Source: Karstenula rhodostoma CBS 690.94 (lineage: Eukaryota > Ascomycota > Dothideomycetes > Pleosporales > Didymosphaeriaceae). From it: a stretch of DNA of 64,000 nucleotides. Location: contig MU001515.1 of the NCBI GenBank assembly GCA_010093485.1, positions 205,518 through 269,517 on the forward strand. The letters are read 5' to 3'. Positions 10,805 through 20,098 of this stretch are shown here, piece after piece. The notes under the pieces were generated by a model. That model was not told the DNA's origin. It did no database searches and saw nothing but the letters and a program-made list of their open reading frames with translations. The position numbers were made by a program, and so were the translations under genes. Position 1 is the first letter of the stretch, and each line of letters opens with the position of its first letter.

Positions 10805-13154
10805 CTAACCATAGAGCGTTCCCCTTGTGCGATCCGTCACCTGACTCTCGTTGTGCAGGTGCTGCGTCACCTCCAAAGTCGTCATGATGTGCTGACGATC
10901 GAGCTTGGCATCTTGACGCGTAGCGAGCAGGCGCGCGATCTTGAGGATGTTCTTGATCTGGCGACCGTTCATGCTCAAGCGCGACAGCTCATCCAGCTCT
11001 TTGGTGGTGATGACGTGATCCTGCGGAGAATTGTCCAGGAAGTTCTTCCACACAGTGCGGCGCGATGCGATCGAGAGCTCCTTGTAGTTGATACTGATGT
11101 GGATGCGCGAGGCAAAGGCGGGGTCGAAGGTGTTGACGCGGTTCGTGGTAAGGAACATGGTGCCTTCGAAGTACTCGAGAACTAGATGGTGTCAGGTTAG
11201 CCAGCGTGCCCATACGGATCATGGGTGGTGCGTACCTCGCAGGAAGATGGACACGAGCTTGTTCCGCTCTAGCTCGTGTAGCGAGCGCTCTTCCAGGAAC
11301 ACATCCGCCTCGTCAAGCAGCAAGACGCTGTGCCACCGCGTACACATCTCTAAGATGTCGTGGAGCTTGGACTCGATGCGTCGCGGATCAAGGCCCAAGT
11401 CGCCGGCGCTCATCATGTAGAGTGGCACCTTCATCTCTTCGGCGACGGACTCCGCGGTAAGTGTCTTACCCACGCCTGGAGGACCACACAGCAGAATGAT
11501 CATGCCGCGGCCCTTGCCCTCGATGACGTCGTCGAAAGCCGCTCGGTGCTTCTGCTGCGACTCCGTGAATCCAAGAATAAGCTCTTTCTGGTTCTTGGGC
11601 AACACCAGGCGCTCGAACGCATCTTTCTGCCAATCAATCTCCTTTACACAATTGACGAAGAAGTTCAACCACATCTTGGTCTTCAGACTGTAACCTCGTA
11701 GAAGGGGTGTGCAGATCAGCTTCTGCTGGAGTGTCAGCGGAGGTCGCTTGGCAGCATCTTCCTCGTCCGCGAAGTGACCGTCCAGAGGCATGCCGTCGCT
11801 ATAGCCGGGTTCAATGAAGTCGTCGTCATCCGTAGCATCTGGCTCTGAGTCTGCGTTGGATGAATCGTCGAGATCCGGGTCTTCGTCATCGTCATCATCA
11901 CTATCCGAGTCGACTGCGTTTTTGTTCGAAAAGCGCGTGGTGTAGATGGCGTGACCGGGGTCAAAGCGGTTCCAGCCATAAGTGTCGATCACGATCTGAG
12001 AATTGTTAGCATTTGGACACAGCAAGTGTGGGACTGAGACTTACTCGGCCTTTGACGTGGTACTTGTCCTTATTTCCGAACTCGCCAAAATGCCAGGCCA
12101 GACCATCATAGGCTTTGTAATTGACGCCAGCCAGCTCTTCAACCTTGGCTCCCCGCTCGATGAGCCTCTCCCTGACTTCATCCACCTTGGGGTGGTACTC
12201 AAGAGGGAAGGCTCGTAGTTGAGTGATAGGCCGTGTTCCGCTGTAGCAAGGAAGAGATACGTTGAGTACGCCGGTTCCAAAAGAGGTTCCGTCCCAGTCG
12301 ACGTACTTGCCGACTACCCAGAACACAGGATTTCCTCCAGCATCCTGACCATATCGTGTGCTCTGCAACTGCACCGCCGTCTCCTGTCCATCTTGGCGCG
12401 TGAAGAGATTTTGGCCCGGCTGAAAGAGGGTCCAGAGATGCTGGTAAGTCATGACGTGCTTGTTAATCATGTCCTGCGAAGTGTCAATCAAATCTTTGAA
12501 CTCTTTCACCACGACGTCCAACAGAAGGTTGGCGTGCTCCTTGGTCGTGCGCTCCTCTTCAGTGGCATCGCCAACCTTGGAGATGGCAGTCTGAAGCTCG
12601 GCCCATCGGTGAATGAGCGGCTCGAACTTGCCGGAGAACTCCAGACGATTCAGATCAGCGGTGATGCCGGGGTAGCCTTTCAGGACGCTGCCAAGCAGCT
12701 TCTTGAGGAGGGGACTCTGCACAACTATGGAGTGCACAGCAAGGACCTTTGAGGCGTCACCATAGACCTTGACATGGCGAACCAACAGCGCCCCTAACAA
12801 AGTCAGTAAGAGTCAAGGCAGGATGTAAATTGCCTCGTGGAAATGTCCCAGTTCAGCGACAACTACGAGGAGTTACTTGCATTTGGCAGTCTTGTTGTTC
12901 TCGACGGCGACACCCAGATCGTTGGGGATGGTGTCCTGCCACTGATAGCGGCCCTTTTTATCTTCCTTGCCGGAGTAGAGGTCTTTGATGCCCGTCTTCA
13001 TTCCGGGATCACATGGGTCCTCGGGCTCCTCGGGTTTTTCGCTCACGGCGTCTGGAGTGGGCTCGACGCCATTCTCCTTGACTGGCTTCTCCGCCGTCGC
13101 CGAACCGTCAGCTGACGACGACGAGGCTGAGGAGGATCTCGCCCGTGCAGGCAT
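10805..13154 (-). CDS. AAA+ ATPase with DUF7025-type N-terminal region (719 aa)
   Basis: Exons complement(10805..11181, 11236..11995, 12045..12793, 12881..13154). The start is ATG 13154; an upstream in-frame TTG is not a eukaryotic start. Walker A GPPGVGKT is at 512-519, Walker B LLLDEAD with D569/E570, then sensor-1 FLTTN and an arginine-finger region DPAFASRIHISI. The N-terminal half carries the family pattern LLVRHVKVYGD...SIVVQSPLLKKLLG, followed by a WxRFDPGHAIY stretch and an acidic tract (370-406). Intron 1 fits only as a GC-AG intron (AAAT|GCAAGT ... GTTAG|GG), giving TAKWALLVR; a GT donor breaks the frame. These fungal AAA proteins are widespread but poorly characterised. The catalytic residues look intact. 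Confidence 0.9.
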
Positions 13155-14031
13155 GTTCTGGGATCTGGTTAGGAAAGTGCTCAACCACGAGCGCGAGACG
13201 GATGGGGAATGTGTTGTTTTGGTGGAGGTGGGAGAGGGAGAAGCAGCTGGGTTGGGAGAAGGCGCGGTATTTGACTGGGCTGAGCAGCAAACGCTCGGTT
13301 GTCTAGGTGAAGCGACTTTGGTCGAGACAGGCTACCACAGGTGAAGGAGGATTATTTTATGCTCTGCCTGCCTTGCTGCCTGGTGCGAAGCAGTGACACC
13401 TGGGAACGAGGTAGGATGTACCTCCGGACCAGAGCACGTGCTATGTCCATGGATGAGGCTGTGGCGTCCATACGGCTCAGATGCTCGTGTTGCACAGCGT
13501 GGGGCTGTCATCCGGAACAGGCAACCGCCGCGGCTTGCACCTTGGTCATCACTTTGGCTCAGACATGATGCTTTGGTAGCTGTTGATGCTCCCTTTCGAT
13601 GCGCTAATGCGCAAGGCATCAGCTGGTCGTGGGGTCGACCTTGGGATGGGCAGGGTCGTGCTGCAGGTAGCGATCCATGGTACCGACGACGTCTGACAGC
13701 CGCCCTTTGGCGGAGAGGGCGGAGGGCCAGCATCCTCTTGCGCTGTCTTCCATGGGACGTTATCCGGGCAGTATCCACTCCCTACCATGTTGACGTGTGA
13801 GGTTCCATTCGGCGCCCGGAAGAGATGGAATGGGGCGTTGTGGCGTTGTGGCGTATGTTCGCTGTGGCGGTGCAGCACCCCGCGGCTGGGCGATGTCGGT
13901 CCGCTGCCCCGCTAAGAAAAACATTGGGGGGCTTTTTGCACAAACTCTGAGCAGCCCGTTCTGCTCAAGAGGATCACTGCTACCCTCCACGCAGTCGCTG
14001 GACCACACACCGAGGACAGCCCCGCACCACC
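13155..14031. other. Divergent promoter region
   Basis: 877 bp between the AAA ATPase (minus) and the fused threonine/purine gene (plus). Several short ORFs cross it but none has supporting structure. I found no TGACTC/GAGTCA box here. Confidence 0.55.
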
Positions 14032-16179
14032 ATGGCTACCATCATCAGAGTCCCCTGCTCGTCGGCCAACATTGGCCCGGGCTTCGACGTCATCGGCCTC
14101 GCGCTTTCCATGTACCTCGAGGTGCACCTCACCGTCACCAAGCAGGAGTCATCGTCGCATTCGCTCAACTGCCGCATCACCTACGAGGGCGTCAACCCCG
14201 AGTCGGTGCCCCTGGTTGCCGAAGACAACCTCATCACGCGCACCGCCGTATACGTCCTGCGCTGCCATGGCATCCGCGCATTCCCCGCCGAGACCCACGT
14301 CCACGTCAAGAACCCCATCCCGCTGGGTCGAGGGCTGGGCTCGTCTGCCGCTGCCATTGTCGCCGGCGTCAGCCTCGCCAATGAAGTCGGCAACCTCCAG
14401 CTGTCCAAGGCGCGCATGCTCGACTTCTGCCTCATGGAGGAGCGCCATCCGGACAACGTAGCCGCAGCCCTGTATGGCGGCTTCGTGGGCACCTACCTCA
14501 ACGAGCTGTCCCCCGAGGACCTCGATCGCATGGAGATCCCTCTCAGCGAGGTGCTCCCAGAGCCCGCAGGCGGCAAAGACACAGGACTGCAGCCACCCCA
14601 ACCGCCCAAGGACATTGGTCATTACACAAAGTTCAAGTGGTCGTCGGAGATAAAGTGCATATGCGTGATACCACAGTTCGAGGTGTCCACTGCCAAGGCG
14701 CGTGAGGTGCTCCCCGGCAGCTACTCGCGCAAGGACATTGTCTTCAACATGCAAAGATTAGCGGTTCTGACCACGGCTCTCGGACAGTCGCCTCCCGATC
14801 CCAGCATGATCTACACAGCCATGCAGGACAAGATCCACCAGCCGTACCGAAGAGGCCTCATCCCTGGTCTTACCGAGATCCTGCAGTCCGTGACCCCCCA
14901 CTCTCACCCTGGCCTGCTGGGTATTTGTTTGTCGGGCGCAGGTCCTACCATACTGGCACTGGCCACGAGCAACTTCGACTCGATAGCCGACCACCTGCTT
15001 GCTGAGTTCAAGAAGGAGGGCATCACTTGCGACTGGAAGCTGCTCGAGCTTGCCGAAGGAGGAACGACAGTGGAGAGGCCATCGACAGGCCCGTCTGCAC
15101 AAGCACCTGCGCAGGTTGAAGAAGCGCTTACCTATGCGTCATCTGGCGTCAGCATAGATGCCGGCAACGACCTCGTCAAGGGAATCAAGGCCCTGACCGC
15201 TGCTACCAGGCGTCCCGGCGCGGACGGCAAGATCGGTGGCTTCGGCGGCCTCCTTGATCTGGAGGCTGCTGGTTACACCGAACCGCCGATCCTAGTCGGA
15301 GCCATTGATGGCATCGGCACCAAAGTCAAAATTGCCTTTGAGATGGGCAAGCACGACACCGTCGGCATCGATCTTGTCGCCATGAACGTCAATGACCTGG
15401 TCGTGCAAGGCGCCGAGCCGCTGATGTTCCTCGACTACTACGCATGCAGCAAGCTCAGCGTCGAGAGCGCGGTCAAGTTTGTAGAGGGCGTAGCAAACGG
15501 CTGCCGACTCTCCGGCGCAGCCCTGGTCGGCGGCGAAACCGCAGAGATGCCCGGGATCTACCAGCAGGGCGAATACGACGCGGGAGGGTGCGCAATCGGC
15601 GCTATCAAGAAGGGCGCTACCATTCTACCCGACACTGCTGCGATGGCGCCGGGCGATGTCCTCTTGGGTCTCGCATCTAGCGGCGTGCACTCCAACGGAT
15701 TCTCTCTGGTCCGCAAGATCATCGAGAAGAAGGGCCTCTCGTTCCACGACACTGCACCTTGGAGCGCGAACGAGACGGTTGGAGGCAGTCTCCTCACACC
15801 AACCCGCATTTATGTTAAGCCTTTGCTGGCGGCCACTCGGAGGGGCCTCGTCAAGGGCATGGCCCACATCACTGGCGGGGGTCTCCTGGAGAACATCCCT
15901 CGCATGCTGCCTGACACGCTTGCCGCGGAGCTCGACGCGAAAACCTGGCCCGTTCTCGACGTGTTCAAATGGCTCAAAGAAGCCGGGCGGCTTGAAGACG
16001 CAGAGTTCTGCCGCACGTTCAACACTGGCCTGGGCATGGTGCTCGTCGTGGGCGAAGACAAGGTCCGCCTGGCGACGGAGATTCTGCAGGAGCACGGCGA
16101 GCAGGTGTACAGGATAGGGACGCTGACCAAGAGGGCCGACGAGGAGTGCGTTGTACAGAACATGGATGTCTGGCGATGA
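14032..16179 (+). CDS. Fused homoserine kinase - AIR synthetase (PurM), 715 aa
   Basis: An uninterrupted ORF starting in a good context (CACCATGG). Residues 1 to ~341 are a complete GHMP-family homoserine kinase: SANIGPGFDVIGLAL, the ATP loop PIPLGRGLGSSAAA (~93-107), ERHPDNVAAALYGGF and the C-terminal CLSGAGPT. It phosphorylates homoserine for threonine synthesis. A ~20-residue Pro/Ser/Ala linker leads to residues ~362-715, a full-length phosphoribosylformylglycinamidine cyclo-ligase: YASSGVSIDAGN, IDGIGTK, VGIDLVAMNVNDLVVQGAEP, LVGGETAEMPG, SSGVHSNGFSLVRK, ITGGGLLENIPR, FNTGLGMV. This enzyme makes aminoimidazole ribotide in purine synthesis. In most fungi AIR synthetase is the second half of ADE5,7, so this copy may be a paralogue. 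No stop, intron or composition break separates the halves. Next genes downstream are APRT and RidA. Confidence 0.95.
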   Translation: MATIIRVPCSSANIGPGFDVIGLALSMYLEVHLTVTKQESSSHSLNCRITYEGVNPESVPLVAEDNLITRTAVYVLRCHGIRAFPAETHVHVKNPIPLGRGLGSSAAAIVAGVSLANEVGNLQLSKARMLDFCLMEERHPDNVAAALYGGFVGTYLNELSPEDLDRMEIPLSEVLPEPAGGKDTGLQPPQPPKDIGHYTKFKWSSEIKCICVIPQFEVSTAKAREVLPGSYSRKDIVFNMQRLAVLTTALGQSPPDPSMIYTAMQDKIHQPYRRGLIPGLTEILQSVTPHSHPGLLGICLSGAGPTILALATSNFDSIADHLLAEFKKEGITCDWKLLELAEGGTTVERPSTGPSAQAPAQVEEALTYASSGVSIDAGNDLVKGIKALTAATRRPGADGKIGGFGGLLDLEAAGYTEPPILVGAIDGIGTKVKIAFEMGKHDTVGIDLVAMNVNDLVVQGAEPLMFLDYYACSKLSVESAVKFVEGVANGCRLSGAALVGGETAEMPGIYQQGEYDAGGCAIGAIKKGATILPDTAAMAPGDVLLGLASSGVHSNGFSLVRKIIEKKGLSFHDTAPWSANETVGGSLLTPTRIYVKPLLAATRRGLVKGMAHITGGGLLENIPRMLPDTLAAELDAKTWPVLDVFKWLKEAGRLEDAEFCRTFNTGLGMVLVVGEDKVRLATEILQEHGEQVYRIGTLTKRADEECVVQNMDVWR

Positions 16180-17470
16180 ACGTTAGAGTCGGCCGGGCCG
16201 CTGTCACAGCTGGAGGTTCCCCGCGGAGTGAAGCCGCTGGTGGATGCGGCGGATCAGCGAAACGAAGAGGCGTGTGAAGGAATCGGTGGGGCGGTGGAGC
16301 GCAAGGTCTGAGAGGTAAAGCTGGCGCGAGCAGGTCGGTCTCGACCGTGGGGGGAGTGCGGAGTATCCAGCTTTTTGCAGCGGGTTCGACGGTACAACGG
16401 CAGGCAGGACACAAGACAGATGTTTCACGAGATTCCTGCGGCGTGTAGGTGACGATGGGTCGAGGGACTCTTCTCTTGCATGCGTACCCACCTAGCTGCG
16501 GGCGTTAGCTGCACCAGCGCGGTTGTGTCGCCAGGGAGTGCATGGTGTGGGTGGGATGGCGCGAGCGTGGCAGCATCCAATCTGAATAGCCAACGTCGTC
16601 GTCGGGCTTGCCCGATCGGGTAGCTCCAATATCCATATGAATGCCAACCGCATGCAAGTCCATCCACGCACCTCACCGATGCAGACGGTGGGTGCCAATT
16701 GCGTGTGAGAGCGAGGCTAGCGGGGCGGTCTGACAGAGGCAGCTCCGCAGCGATTGGAGGCGGGCGGTGAGCAGACTCAAGGAGGCATGCAAGGCGAGCT
16801 GGGAGGTCGAGCGAGGCATGACATGGTGGTGTGGCTGCAGCGGCGGGCTGGTGGCGTGCTGATTGTGGAGCGCGCGCAGGGCAGCCGGCGACTTGGAGGC
16901 TGAGGAGGAGGCAGACGTTGACGGCGACGGTTGGATGCAGCATGGTAGCATGGTAGCGCCAGCAGCGCCAGCGGCCGGCGATAAGCTGGGTGGTGCTGCC
17001 TCTGCGGCTCGAGTCGCGACGACGCACCGTGCGGCGGTTTGGCAATTGGCATGTGGATATGGCCTCCCAACAAATGCGCGCGCAGAGAGGGCGGCCGCAG
17101 TGATTCGCGGGCGTGATTAGGCGCTGCGACGCGCCCCGGGCTGAATCACGTCCAGGGAGCCAGGGAGTCAGCGTTGTCATCGACGGTCGCAGGCCTTCGA
17201 CCTTCTAGAAGCCCGGGTGCGAGGAGTCAGAGAGGCCAGCGAGAACGCAGAGGTGGTGGAGCAGCGCGCGGGCGCTACGCTAGGCTGTGATTGGCGCAGC
17301 GCTAGCACCGGCCCGTTTCCAGCCTCTTTTTCTGTTCGCACTGTGCAGGGCCTGAAGCCTGAAGCAGTGTTACGGTCGAGCCGTATCCGAAGCTCTCACG
17401 CCTTGCATCCTCCCCACCGACGTGCCCTGTATCTTGCCTCCGCGCGCTCCTCCTCCTCTTCTTCTTCACC
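16180..17470. other. Intergenic region upstream of APRT
   Basis: 1.29 kb between two plus-strand genes. A 251-codon minus ORF (16425-17180) has no recognisable domain and odd composition. Two GAGTCA boxes and a pyrimidine tract sit near the APRT start. Confidence 0.5.
17165..17229. promoter_or_regulatory. Two GAGTCA (TGACTC) boxes upstream of APRT
   Basis: GAGTCA occurs at 17165-17170 and 17224-17229, about 240-300 bp before the APRT start. In yeast this core is bound by Gcn4 and by the purine regulator Bas1. Function here is inferred only. Confidence 0.35.
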
Positions 17471-18256
17471 ATGTCCGGCGTCCCCCCCGACAGCACGCCC
17501 GTCCCCGCCAACGCCAGCACCGCAGAGCACCCCGCACCGCCGCACAAGGCCTCGACGTCGTCACACCCGCCCGCCAGCGACCCCGACCCCACGCTCACCA
17601 GCAACCACCATGCCTCCCAAAGAGGACAGCCCGCCACCGGTGCCGCCGCCGCCGCCGAACTCTCCAGTCTTACGCTAAGGCTCAAGAGCTCGCTGCGCCA
17701 GTTCCCCGACTTCCCCAGCCCGGGCATCCTGTTCGAGGACATCATGCCCCTCTTCGCCGACCCGCAGCTGCACGAGGACCTCATCCGCGCCCTCGTGCTG
17801 CACGTCTCGCAAAACTACGAGAAGCCCGACGTCGTCGTCGGCCTGGACGCCCGCGGCTTCCTGTTCGGCCCCAGCCTGGCGCTGCGCCTGGGCGCCGGCT
17901 TTGCGCCCGTCAGGAAGCAGGGCAAGCTGCCAGGCCCGTGTGAGACGGCCTCGTATGACAAGGAGTACGGAAGCGACTTCTTCCAGATGCAGGCCGACGC
18001 CATCAAGCCGGGCCGCAAGGTGCTCGTGGTGGACGACATCATCGCTACTGGTATGTGCACGTCTGCAGCACGGTGAAGTGGATTTGGATGTGGCTAACGA
18101 CACGACACAGGCGGCTCCGCAGCTGCGGCAGGCTCCCTCGTTAAGAAGCTCGGCGGCACGCTCCTGGGCTACGTCTTCATCCTCGAGCTCGACTTCCTCA
18201 AGGGCCGCGACAAGCTCGACGCCCCCGTCTACACGCTCCTCCACGGCCAGGAGTAG
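17471..18256 (+). CDS. APT1: Adenine phosphoribosyltransferase (241 aa)
   Basis: Exons 17471..18050 and 18111..18256 (donor GTATGT, acceptor ACACAG, join ATG|GGS). It converts adenine plus PRPP to AMP in purine salvage. Visible signatures are [18 protein letters not shown] near residue 75, [13 protein letters not shown], and the PRPP loop [12 protein letters not shown] (184-195). The intron splits the PRPP loop. The core is of normal length, but an N-terminal Pro/Ser/Thr extension of about 60 residues precedes it. No downstream in-frame ATG precedes the core, so the extension is probably translated. A C/T-rich tract lies directly before the ATG. It follows the AIR-synthetase fusion on the same strand and precedes RidA. 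Confidence 0.95.
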
Positions 18257-18871
18257 TTCACAGACCCCTCCAGCCCGCCGACCACGCTTCTACGCCGTCC
18301 GGCGGGACCAAACACAGGCCTACTGCGCCGCCCACAAAAGTATACGTTCACACTTCAACACCACCGATAGAAGACCTCATGCATGGACAAGGCGTCGGTT
18401 GGCTTTTTCCTTGTTGCTGCGCTGGTTGAATAACACCACATAATAGTCAGGATGCACATCCTCTCCGCTGACAGACAAAGCCGAGGCGAGGCGGGCGGCT
18501 GCATCTTCGTTCATGTTTCCGATTCACGATTCTGCAAATGATTTCCACGCGGTAGATAGACGGCGGAGCGATATATGAACATCACATCGAGACTTGGGAG
18601 ACGAATTGAACCGAGCACTGTGCTCATCACGGTGCTCTCTTCCCGTTGCGTTCAGCGCCGCGACGCGAAAAATTCGGCTTGCGTGATTGCTGCTGCGGGG
18701 CTGCCGTCGGCCCACCCCCACCTTCCCTTTTCGCTCATCTCTGGCTGGCGCTAGCGCGTCGGTGCGAGAACGGAGTGCGTGCACAGTCATCACCACGTCT
18801 CCCTCCGCCTTCGCCGACGGACGGCCGCCGATAGCCACGTCTTTCCCGAATCAAAGCTTCAACCCAGACAC
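18257..18871. other. Intergenic region upstream of the RidA gene
   Basis: 615 bp with the APRT 3' end and RidA promoter. No supported ORF or repeat. Confidence 0.5.
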
Positions 18872-19664
18872 ATGCGTGCTTTGCAACACCTCTCCCGCTC
18901 TTCGTTCTCTTTACTAAAGCGTCCTGCTGCTCAGTTGTTCAACACCAGACTCAGCACCATCCCAGCGAGACCGCTCAGCAACAGCACAGCAGCCATGTCC
19001 GACATTAAGAAGATCTTCGCCAAGGATGCGATGCCCCGTATGTTACTCTGACGTTCCCGCTGAGATGAGGTGGATGACGGATGATGGATGCTGATGTGAA
19101 TTACAGCTGCGGGACCCTACGTATGTCCTTCCCCGTCTCAACGACTCTATCCCCATCCCAATTCCACGTCTCCAGTCCCCATGCGTTCCCCTCAGTGTCT
19201 TCCCCGATGCCAACGGAAAAGTCACATGACCCTTCCTCCCCCTTCCACCTGCTTGTCCCCACGCCACCACGTCCACCCACATCCAACGCAAGAAGACATG
19301 CTACGATACTAACCACCCCAAGTCCCACGCCGTGGTCGCCGGCCCCAACATCTTCGTCTCGGGCTGCATCCCCGCCGACGCCTCGGGCAACCTCGTCACC
19401 GGCTCCATCGCCACGCAAACCCAAGCCTGCATCGACAACATCAAAGCCATCCTCGCTGAGGCCGGAGTCGGCATCGAGCGCGTCGTCAAGGTCAACGTCT
19501 TCCTCACCGACATGGCCGACTTCGCCGAGATGAACGGCGTCTACGCCGAGGCGTTTGCCCACAAGCCCGCCCGCAGCTGCGTCGCCGTCAAGCAGCTGCC
19601 CAAGGGCGTGCCTGTGGAGATTGAGTGCGTCGCGTATACCGGTACGAAATATGCTAGGCTGTGA
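18872..19664 (+). CDS. RidA/YjgF/Hmf1-family enamine/imine deaminase, mitochondrial-type presequence (173 aa)
   Basis: Exons 18872..19037, 19107..19120 (14 nt) and 19323..19664. The micro-exon supplies the A-G-P-Y of the conserved PAGPYSHAV start; its flanks are TTACAG and GTATGT. RidA signatures are FVSGCIPAD, TQTQACIDNIKAILAEAG, VVKVNVFLTDMADFAEMN and the catalytic-site region PARSCVAVKQLPKGVPVEIECVA. The family hydrolyses reactive enamines from PLP enzymes such as threonine dehydratase. The first 41 residues are rich in Arg, Ser and Leu without acids, resembling a mitochondrial presequence. A second ATG (MSDIKKIF) in the same exon would give a cytosolic form, like yeast Mmf1 and Hmf1. Confidence 0.93.
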
Positions 19665-20098
19665 GGCGCTGGGGGCGTGTGTCGTGGTAAGACTGACGGT
19701 TTTGTGTACAGGTTGAGTGTGCGGGTTTGGCTGGGAGATGTGCAGAGCGAGCGGGGGAAGGAAGGCAGGGAGGGCTTGTATGGTCCGAGAGAAGGCTTTG
19801 TGTACCAGAGACAGGTATCAAGATAACGACATGTGGTTTTGGCCTTTGTACGGGAAAAGTTATACAGAATTCGAATGCAAATTACTCTCAATCGGCAAGT
19901 CTCACCTCGAACGCCAAAGAAAGTCACTAAATGAATAACGTCTCGCCCGCACAGATGCGCTATTGAAAGCGTGCTGATCATGTTAGTATGTCTCCATTGC
20001 TTGCTAACCAAGCCATAGCCTCGGAACTATCCACCCAACCACATATATGCATGCAAAAACATCCATCGAAAACTTCCCATCCAACTACAATCCCCTCC
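19665..20098. other. Convergent 3' region
   Basis: 434 bp between RidA (plus) and the transporter (minus). Expected to hold two terminators. No supported ORF. Confidence 0.55.

Noticed and set aside
12794..12880. GT donor (GTAACT) for intron 1 of the AAA gene
   Set aside because: Joins in the wrong phase and leads to an early stop, whereas the GC donor 4 nt upstream preserves the conserved LLVRH frame.
13155..13184. Ten extra N-terminal residues of the AAA ATPase
   Set aside because: Would begin at TTG; the first ATG is at 13154.
16425..17180. 251-codon minus ORF between the fusion gene and APRT
   Set aside because: Biased Ala/Arg/Pro composition, no conserved motif, no splice structure, overlaps the APRT promoter.
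14032..19664. Secondary-metabolite cluster or bacterial-type operon
   Set aside because: No polyketide/peptide synthase or P450; intergenic gaps of 0.6-1.3 kb with separate promoters. Only a functional neighbourhood is claimed.
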